Assembly: GCA_963070105.1 (NCBI GenBank)
Contig: OY718804.1
Coordinates: forward strand, 558,001-622,000
DNA from: Litomosoides sigmodontis
Lineage: Eukaryota; Nematoda; Chromadorea; Rhabditida; Onchocercidae
DNA length: 64,000 bases
Direction: 5' to 3'
The notes under the pieces were generated by a model. It made no database searches, was not told the DNA's origin, and saw only the letters and a list, made by a program, of their open reading frames with translations. The position numbers and the translations under genes were made by a program. Shown piece after piece: positions 55,401 through 64,000 of the stretch; within the stretch, counting starts at the first letter, position 1, and each line of letters begins with the position of its first letter.

Positions 55401-55479
55401 ATGCAAAGATGATGAATAAAATCAAAAGCAATAGATGATCTCTTGACCACACCGGCAGTATTTGTTGATTGATCTTCAT
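52477..55479 (-). CDS. Mondo-related HLH-zipper paralogue lacking basic region
   Basis: Exons 55479-55344, 55191-55022, 54911-54777, 54596-54436, 53652-53452, 53156-53027 and 52707-52477; all phases agree, 387 residues. The last three exons match the neighbouring paralogue in length (201, 130 and 231 nt) and sequence: helix-loop-helix and zipper (about 203-268; K-R-I-R-Q-L-N-T-E-I-V-L) and the C-terminal Mondo/MLX dimerisation domain (F-L-E-R-Y-I-R-E-K...F-W-I, then I-M-K-P-L-L). The middle exons align with its Ser/Thr/Pro-rich region. Two things are missing: the exon with the basic DNA-contact region, and the whole N-terminal Mondo conserved block. The first exon instead encodes about 20 hydrophobic residues (H-L-L-L-L-I-L-F-I-I-F) like a signal anchor. 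Known family logic says an HLH protein without a basic region blocks partners' DNA binding; membrane attachment is inference. A pseudogene is possible, but every exon is open and in phase. The donor after residue 201 replaces the ancestral one. Confidence 0.72.
54002..54318. repeat. ~50-bp direct repeat inside an intron
   Basis: Two near-identical copies, about 53997-54048 and 54267-54316, share ATCCACTGTATAAATAC and GAACTCTAGATAAACCTATC. They lie in the intron where the paralogue has its basic-region exon. Confidence 0.85.
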
Positions 55480-57051
55480 GAATTTTTGATCTTTTTGGGT
55501 GGATGAATGATTGAAGCGTTTTTAAATCTCTTCTCCATCAATTTTCAATCTTTCCTTTAAATCAAAAATCTTCCTGTCACGGTGCTCCTTTCCTCCTTGT
55601 TTCACTCGTTGCGTTTCACCTGATTTCGAGCACAATTTCTGGTGAAATCCAACCGTCATCGAGACGTAGAGCCCACCCTCACTTCCTATCTGTCTTGAAC
55701 TCTTTTTTTTTTCTCTTCTCTTCCTCACAATTTCATTACAATTTTCGTTCTTTTAGAATTTGGTGAACAATACTCATTCCCACTTGGTGTAGTTTTGGTG
55801 GTGTCAGAAGTTTCACGTCCTGTGCCGTAAGGTTTCGTAGCATAAAATGATTGAATAAAAAGAAAACGCGAAATGCTTATTAACTTTCCTTTATGTTTAA
55901 GATTTAGTGTTTTATATATTTTGTGTGCAGGATGGTAATCGCTTCCTCTGCGTTTGTTTAAGTGAATTCTTGACATAGGAATTTTGAGGTATTTAACATC
56001 ACTTGTAAAAAGTTAAATTGGTAGTTTCGAATTTCGCTGAATCAGTGCGATCAGAAGGATATCGTACTTGAAGGAAAAAAACTGTTTCAGAGTTTTACCG
56101 AAACAGTGTAGACATCTTCCAAATGTACGGAGGCTGAACATTGACGAAATTTCGATCCCTCATTTCACTCCTCTTTCAAGCAAAAGTTCTGGGAGCGTCG
56201 GACTATTTGCAGGTTGCATTAGTCACATCTTGAAAACAACAAATAGTGCAATGTGAAAAATTACAAATAAACGAAAAAAGCAGACTTGAAGTTTTATTGA
56301 AAATTCGCAAAAAATACTTCAATTTAAATAAAAAAATAGACTGAACTGGTGAGGTACAACAACATATGGAAAAACTGTTGAAAAATAATGACAATGAAGA
56401 AACAGTTGAGCTGCTATAAACGTCTAGAATCCAATGCATATAAGACAAAATATCTTCAGTGGAACCCGTAGTAGTTTTCAAGGATAACAAAAAAATGTAA
56501 AATGGACAAAATGTACATGAATTAATCTTTTCCTCCCAAATTCTCGCATTATAGAGCAACACATGCTAGCATCCACGAAACTACGAATAGAAGAAATCAA
56601 ATCGGATTCGATGCTTCACCCATTTTGTACTTCAACACTGGCTTACCTAAAACTACATGATGCTAAGATGAGAAACATTCATAAACCGGCAATTTTAACA
56701 GCAACAACATAGTAATGAAGATGAAGTGGAGATACAATCAGATGGATTGAAGATTTGCTAAATGGAACTAGCAAATTTCTTTAGCTACTATCTATTCAGT
56801 TTTTTGACTATTTCCTTCAGTTTTTTGCTTCCATCCTCTTTCCACAAAGTGTTAAGGTTATGGTGTAAATGAGAAACTCAGCAAGACTTTTCCAGTACCC
56901 ATACTTTAGTATCGATCATTTTTCAATCGTAGATATAACTAGGATAGTGTACCAGCTCAGTTCACCTATACTGCCTCCAACTGTTGCCTTCAAAATTAGA
57001 GATGAACTTCAATCAACGTTGCAAATAAAAAGATTACACAATGCGCTGCAC
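55480..57051. other. Region between the two Mondo paralogues
   Basis: Short open frames at 55522-55976 and 56203-56562 have no recognisable motif. I searched for the Mondo conserved motifs here on the minus strand, as 5' exons of the downstream gene, and found none. Confidence 0.55.
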
Positions 57052-60000
57052 TTACTGTTGCGATAATTCTCTTTGGATGTATTCTTGCAATGCATCTGGA
57101 TTGTTCAGCATACCAGCGTTTGTTGCCAAAAATACTAACATTGACGAAGCATTTGGTCTTATCATAGATGCCTGGAAATTCCCACACAACCAGTCCCTTG
57201 TTTCTGTTACTACCCTGTCGGACGGTAGTTGACTAAGTCTTTCTATCAACATTTGCATCAATGGCCGTATCATTTTCGCCATCTAAAAAATTTTAGTTTT
57301 ACTAAAAAACAATCACAATCATAAGTTAACCCATTAGTAATTATCCTAAACTGCTACCTTCAACAAATGTTAATCTTTTATTCAATATGCGCCCGAGATA
57401 CAATCCTTCAGTCCGATATTTCCTAACGATATGCAAATTAGTAATTGATAACTGAATGTAAGCCAGTAGGCATACAGACTTATGTAGTAACACTCGGAAG
57501 ACAAAAAAACAAAAAAACAAAAAATCTTCCAACGATATATTTTCTATTACTTCAGCAGAATGCCATAAGGAATTCATAAAATTCTTAATTCGAAGGAAAC
57601 CCGATTTACTCACAAAAAACACATTGAACGCATAGGTTGCTTACAAAACGCTTGTAGAACTTACAATCCAAAAACGATAATCCTGACGAGTTCTTTCCTT
57701 CGTATACCGTTCCAGAAACTGTTCCATTTCAGCTTTCTGACTAATCACACTTGTAGTGGTTCGAGATGAAGATGGTAAAGATGCTTGGAGTGATCTGTAA
57801 AACAGAAGTGAATTTGACGCCATCGTAAACAGAAGTCCTTACAACTTCTATAACTAATTCTCATTCTCGATATTTCGAAGTAGGAAATGTCACTATTTCA
57901 CCACTTTTTCTGCATTTCTATACCCACATGAAATAAGAAGACAATCAGCAGTACTAACGCTTAAGTGTGCCTTGATAAAAATAGGAACGAATCAAATGAT
58001 TGCATACAAACATTATCCTTAACTAAATTAAATTACATCTGCTGCAAAATTATCTGTTAAAGAAATTTTCGAAATTCGATTTTTATTCAGCAATAAATTT
58101 TTAACTAAAATTCATACAAGAAAAACAAAAAGTACTAACGCAATCTTGTCATTTAATCGTTGTATGTTTTGTTTCAATTGTCTTATTTTTTCTTCATCAA
58201 GCACAATTTCAGCTTTCAGTTGTCGTATACGTTCAGCCGCGCGTGTTAAAACAATAGCATTTGTTGGTTTCGTACCACAACCATATAAATTTGGCAAAGA
58301 ATTTAACAACTGTTCAAATCCATCTTTCAAAGCGCAACGTCTAAAACCGGGTAATTTTATAAGGCTTGCATTTCTTGGAATGAAAATTCAAAGTAACAAG
58401 CATGAACTCTAAATGAATAATTTGTACTTGAAACTATCCACCAAAGAAACTTAGAATTCAGCGATTTGAACACAGCAATTGCATATGTGGCACCAAATTA
58501 AGATGTGAATCCAACAGGATAATGAAAAATTAAAAAAAAATCATAGCTACTATTATCAAATTACTTTGATTTATGCATTCCATTTATCACACGCATATGA
58601 ATTAAGAACTCAACCTATTTTGTTCAGCATTTAAATGTAGGATACGTTTCCTTTCCACCGGCTCAATTGTACTATCTGCTGCCACACTCTTACAGCTGCG
58701 CCTTAACAAAGAACTTGTAGCATACACTGATATAGGAGTTTTGAGACTTTCTATCCAAAACTTATAATCTCGCCGTGCAGTTTCAGCTGCCCTATTTTGA
58801 ACGCACTCGTCCAGTTACCATAAATTCATATTTTCGCTGCATCATTGCAGAAACGTACCCATATTAGAAATCTAATCGTTAAAGCATTTTTTACTTTCGA
58901 ATAATTTACTTTCAGATTTATTACTTCATTTTCAGACTTAACTGTTATTTCATGTAGTTCGATTTTTTTTAATGTTTGCTCCACTAGCGACTTACCTCAT
59001 TCACATTCTGATATCTCTCACATATTAATCTGCTTAAAACACAAGGACAACCACAGGAATGTACTAAAAAAATCGGCACATCCTCTTATTAATTTAATTT
59101 CAATCACTATTTGTTAATCGTGCAGCATACTTTGCAGCACGATGGATTCGCTCATCCTTCTCTTGCTCTTGCTTGATCGATGTTGTAGTGGACGAGAAAA
59201 TAGCACTTTGTCCATGTGAAGTTGAAGTTATCTTGGGCAGTAGTTGACTGTCTTCTTGAGGATGAAGAGGTAGTGGTGCTAGAAGTGAATTTAGGCTAGC
59301 ATTTGTGGTTGGTGATAGCTGCTGAAAACTCAGTATTGTTGATCAAGTTGAAAAATAAACTGAATTTCAAGCAGTACTTGATATAAGTGTCATTTTCTGT
59401 CGGAAATTAGAGAAAACTGCTCAATACATTTAAAAAAGGGGACGGAAGGACAACAACGAAGTTGCCTGTTTTGTGTCAAATTTATGAAAAAAACATAACC
59501 TTCCAAACCCCATGTCCCATCGAGTCGGTAGCAATCTCACGAGGTGACAAAGAGTTTGACTCCGCAACATTCCACCTTTCAGTTTGGAACTTCAAAGTAT
59601 CAATTGAAGTAGGAAAAGCCTTTAACGAGTCTTTACTTGAAGTATTGATAAGATGCCTTTCAACGGTCGGTAATGATGAAACAGTTGTGAGACTATTCAC
59701 CGATAGAGAGGGTATCATAGCCGTACTCGAACTAGACGGACTGTGCACAACGCATGGAGTTGAGGGCCTACTCAGCAAGGATGGAGCAGGAGTAGATGGA
59801 AAATTTATCCACCACGTCCTGTTTGGTAGAACTGATGAAGGAAATTGCATACTGGTCGTGAGGTATTGCGGTACATAATCCAAACTGGATGAATCAGATG
59901 TGTAAGGCATTGTAGCAATCAAAGGTATATGCTCGTATGCTGCCTATAACATAAAACAAATTTGCATCGAACAAAAAAATGATTTTGGGTTAACATCACA

Positions 60001-63000
60001 TTCTGAACCATCACATATCCTTGATCTTCTTTCCTTTCTATTTTGATTAAGATATCTTGAGATGAAACAGATAAAATTTATGAATCATACTAATTTGATT
60101 TCGTTCTATCTACGACAACAGCCAATTCTTTTTGGTTAGAAGAACACCTGTGAATATGTTGGGGCAGACGAATTAGCAAGAATTTGTGGCGATATACTAG
60201 ATGACTGCTTAGTTGGCTGCTGGGTAGGATTCGTAAAGCTACTGAAAGTTGTTTCATATTCTATTGGTGCACATGGCGAAGTAGCTGAAACATCTGAAGC
60301 ATTATAGTTTCCAATTTCACCCAATAATTGCTCTGGTGGATCTGCAAAAAAGTAGAATTAAAGTTCGGGAAAAAACAATCACAATCTTATCATTTTGGAA
60401 CACTTGTGTAAATAACGAAGTACTTTCTCCCAAAAATACTTTCATTGCTACCACTAAAAAAGACACTTCTAACTTGTTTAGTTCAATCACTGTACTAATT
60501 CCCGAAAAGGTTCACTCAATCTACTCTTGTCCTCAATATTCCAACTGCTTTTTACAAGAGAAAACACGCAAATTACAATGACAGCATTGTGAATGTACTA
60601 GTGCTATATGATCTAGGATGTCCTGTTTCGCCACAGCTTTATAATTCGACGCACTATAATTGTATTGTCAGTGTTTCTCTCGATAACTGTAACAGGTTAT
60701 ACTATAAATTATACTCAAAACAACAAGCTCACCAAGAGACGCCATTATTTCTTCGATGCTTGGCTGTAATGATAGCAGTCCGGGTTGCATCACATCAGCA
60801 TTACATCCTTGTACTAAATAATGGCAAAACATCAGATGAATAAACTATTTTTGTTCTAACGAAAAACTTCGACTACAAAAGGAAAGTCATTTTTATCAAC
60901 TTACAAGTACAGATTGTAAAAGTGCTGACTAATTTTTCCAACGGAACTATTAAAAATGTTAAAGTCAAGCCATATTTCAGAGCAAAGAAATTTTGAATTT
61001 CCACTAAGGAAAAAAATGTAAGGAAAAAAATGTAAACTTTCCCTACTTCCTCTTTTCTGCATTTCTAGCAATCATGGTGCGGGTAGAAACAAATTAAGGT
61101 AAACAGCACAAAATCTAAAAAATATCGAACAAAAATCACTTATTTCTTTTGGATTTGGAAATGTATACTGCTGCATAAGGTTGGCAAAAAGCGTGTCAGT
61201 GAATTCATTATCCAAATCATCCGCGTCTGGATGCTCAGTAGAGGAATTTGTCGGCATCGGATTTTGTACAGCTAATTGTGGGACGAAACTGACCTCTTGA
61301 TTCCAACTGATACCCTAAATTTATTTCACTTATCTTTTTTAGATCTCTAAACCATTCTCTTCTCACATTTTTTTGTGTCTTATCAGGAATTTTCTGTATT
61401 CAATCAGTTTTTAACGTCCTGAGCGTGTTATTTAATAGTTTCCTTGCTAGCAATTACTGCCAGTGTTGAAAGTCATTTGCTCATTTGAAATCCAAAAACA
61501 GAAAACCCAAAATAATATAAGCAGATACCCTCCGTCGTCCTCTCCTTCGCGTTTTCAAATGACGCCATCGTTTATACTGAGCTTTTAACGTATCCACACT
61601 TCCTTTCCAGTACATTCCTTCCACAAGAGTACCCTAATATTGTTCATAAATTCGAATTTACGCAAATAACGAAAGACCGAAAACTTTTTATTAAAATGCA
61701 ATCTTTTCTTTTAAAAGGCAACCAAATAATCTTCATCCAAGGTATCATCACCGATCAGATTTACTCTGACGTTTTACCATCCAGAGCTTCACTGCTACCT
61801 AAAGAAAACCAAATAAATTTGAAGACAACTAGTAAAACTTACTGCAAACTTGACATGTGCACTGTCATCGTCCGGCACAGTGAAATAGCAATACGACGTT
61901 CTTTTTGATTTATCCCTATCAGGTCGTCGAACTATAACGGAAATTAAACTGACAAAGACACATTTCATCTTACAATAAGCATAACATTAAAAAAATCACA
62001 ACGCTGCAACATACCAATTAACAGTCTCAAAATTCTTACTTCATTATCAGCTATCATGGCCCAAATGAAGCATTTAAAATCGTAATTTAAAACATTTAAC
62101 GTACAGCAATTTTAATGAAAATTCTATGCACTATTCTTCCACTTTCATGTTAGTTCGTTGGTTTACACATGTCGTTTTCATAGAGTTGTACCGAAGACAA
62201 CCATAATTTTTCACTTTCTTTGCAGGTAACACTGCGAAATATGACATGAACTCCCTCCCTCCTCATTTTTCGCCATATCAATGCTCAGTAAACGGATAAA
62301 TGATATCCATAATAAACGCTTATTTTCACAGTTGAAAATATCTGGTGAATTAATTGACAACAATAGATGATAGACATACATTCCATATAATAAGCTCTCC
62401 AGATGACGTTGTTTAAACGTATTCGTTGTTTCCAATGTAATCGTAACCCTTTGAAGTCTTTCCATTTTGGTGTGGTCATTTTGCTATAAAGAAATCATAT
62501 GAAACTTAAAGCACTATATCTTTACAATGAAATTAATCAAAAGATAAACTGAAAAGATAAACCTATAGATGAATACCACTGGAGTATGTTCTACCTATTC
62601 ACATTATCTTCGTATGGCACGTAAAAAACATGATATTCCCACGAGTTTTGAAATAAATAAAAGTAATCTAATATATTTTTGCATAAAAGAATTAACTAAC
62701 TTGTAAATTATGTCTGTGTTCGTGTTAAGATAGAAATAAAGGATGGACAAAACAATTCCTGCGAGCTATATTCAATTTTCAAAGAATTGAAAATAGCAAC
62801 ATAGCAGCAATTATTCGGTTCCTTTATCAACAAAGGGCGCGATTCAACCGCATCAGCAAGAGCAAGAGAGAAAAGCTTATTTTGGACAAAATATTCTCGG
62901 CTAATATTTCCTAAACCATAATAAACATGTGCCGCGGAAGCGTTGTTCTCTTTATGTGACGCAGACAGCCTGATCGACTAATGCAGTCAGTGAAACACCG

Positions 63001-63659
63001 AGTTGATGAATTTATAATTAGCGAATTCATATCAAGATAAATCACTGCTGGTATTGCTACTGGCTTGTGCTACAGGCTTAGGTCACAAACAGCTTATTTG
63101 TAATTGCTTGGCCAACAGACTCTCGCTTTGGCTTTAAAGAGTAGGACTTTTAAAATATCTCACGAATGACCTACAACTTTATTACAATAAATTTCCCACA
63201 TTTCACTTGCAGTACATCACATATTTCTTAAAGCATATTTCAAAACTGCTCAAAAAAAAGTGCATCGGATAAACGCGAAAAGCAATGAGAAGATTCGTCA
63301 AAATTAATCAGAACATAGCATTCAAGCGTGAAAACCACTACAATATTGCGAGGACGCCTCATCTTTTAAATATTTAACTAAATGTACTTCAAAAAGAGAA
63401 GCAAATTTAGAGCATTAAATAAAAAAGAGCTAACTTATAAGCCACTTTGATGCATTTGTTCAATTTATTCAAAGATACATCGATCGCTATTGACTGTGTC
63501 CTTTTTGGACCAAATTTGTAAAAAGTAACCGGCTTTTCATCCTAAAAAATTAAAATAATTTTTGCTTTTAATTAAAAAAGCGCGAAACGACTCATAAAAA
63601 ACTATTCCATTATTTTTGTTCTTGAAAATGTGTTAAAACACATATCGCATCACCTGCAT
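57052..63659 (-). CDS. mml-1: Mondo-family bHLH-zipper transcription factor
   Basis: Exons 63659-63654, 63541-63435, 62483-62380, 61931-61843, 61633-61529, 61314-61140, 60341-60148, 59943-59500, 59321-59131, 58791-58615, 58340-58140, 57794-57665 and 57282-57052; all phases agree, 717 residues. Mondo conserved regions lie at about 10-137: I-D-V-S-L-N-K-L, P-K-W-K-D-F-K-G-L, N-N-V-I-W-R-A-Y-Y, and Y-W-K...Y-K-R-W-R. A Ser/Thr/Pro-rich segment follows (about 200-470). The basic region (R-K-R-I-L-H-L-N-A-E-Q-N-R-R, about 520-533), helix-loop-helix and zipper reach residue 598. The C-terminal dimerisation domain (F-L-E-R-Y...F-W-I...I-R-P-L) fills 600-717. Family members (MondoA, ChREBP, C. elegans MML-1) pair with an MLX partner, bind E-boxes and respond to sugar phosphates. 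The two-codon first exon is the least certain part. Confidence 0.92.
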
Positions 63660-64000
63660 AATTTCCCAATTTTTTGAAAATTTAAGTTAAAGTTTCACAT
63701 TATGTAAGGTTGGAAATGCCTCGAGTATGCTTTAAAAGAAAATTTTCCATTCCATTATTCAACTTGAATTACAGTAGCTTCTTTTCCTTCAAAAAAAATG
63801 ACTGAAAATAATCTACTAGCTAACATGATATGAAAAAGTAAAGAAAAAACTAAGGAAATAATAGAACGAAGTTTGAAGAACGATCTTTTCTGAACAGCAT
63901 TTTGGTGTACCAAAAAAATAGCACTATGTCAGTTGTTGAACAATTTATTCTAATCTACGAAGTGCAGAATGTTCTAAAAGACAAAGACTAATTACACATC
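63660..64000. other. Upstream region of the Mondo gene
   Basis: AT-rich sequence, probably 5' UTR or promoter of the Mondo gene; no other gene visible. If the two-codon first exon is wrong, the true start exon would lie here or beyond the window. Confidence 0.5.

Noticed and set aside
52477..55479. Reading the downstream paralogue as an MLX (mxl-2) orthologue
   Set aside because: Its Ser/Thr-rich exons align with the adjacent Mondo gene and it lacks the basic region that MLX keeps; not fully excluded.
59462..59878. 138-codon plus-strand frame
   Set aside because: It is antisense to a supported Mondo exon (59943-59500).
62015..62060. Short open segment with a donor, considered as a Mondo exon
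   Set aside because: The exon at 62380 joins 61931 directly in phase and matches the Mondo family; no acceptor serves this segment.

Overview
Eukaryotic genomic DNA, almost certainly from a nematode. It is AT-rich, with spliceosomal genes whose introns run GTAAG...TTTTCAG. It carries a small sperm-type MSP-domain gene, a multi-domain C-type lectin receptor and Mondo-family transcription factor genes. I cannot fix the species: a parasitic, AT-rich lineage is likely, but nothing in the window proves it. All gene models were built by hand from splice sites, codon phase and recognised protein motifs. They have not been checked by alignment or RNA.

Layout. At 1.9-6.6 kb (+) there is an aerolysin-like (ETX/MTX2 fold) gene with four visible exons and an unresolved 5' end. 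At 7.9-18.6 kb (-) lies a 23-exon gene for a type I membrane receptor: signal peptide, five C-type lectin domains, one membrane segment and a basic cytoplasmic tail. It has one single-base frameshift. A two-exon sperm-specific MSP-domain gene sits inside one of its introns on the opposite strand. At 24.1-25.9 kb (+) is a complete pyridoxine/pyridoxamine 5'-phosphate oxidase gene with one GC-AG intron. At 27.4-30.0 kb (+) are exons of an unrecognised membrane protein.

The region 31.2-44.4 kb is a giant, nearly perfect palindrome: two 6.3 kb arms around a 622 bp spacer, with the left arm abutting a 200-N scaffold gap. Each arm carries a GC-rich seven-exon gene for a coiled-coil/C2H2 zinc-finger protein, a ~290 bp tandem repeat, a polypurine/polypyrimidine minisatellite and a TA microsatellite. 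It may be a real palindrome or a fold-back assembly error. A perfect 510 bp TTA repeat follows at 47.1-47.6 kb, then coiled-coil exons at 50-51.5 kb.

The right end holds two tandem, same-strand (-) Mondo (MondoA/ChREBP/MML-1) paralogues. The upstream one (57.1-63.7 kb) has the Mondo conserved regions, bHLH-zipper and C-terminal dimerisation domain. The downstream one (52.5-55.5 kb) keeps the helix-loop-helix, zipper and C-terminal domain but has no basic-region exon and no Mondo conserved regions. Its model begins with a hydrophobic, membrane-segment-like exon. If real, it would be a membrane-tethered HLH protein that dimerises without binding DNA. This is the most novel-looking system in the window.
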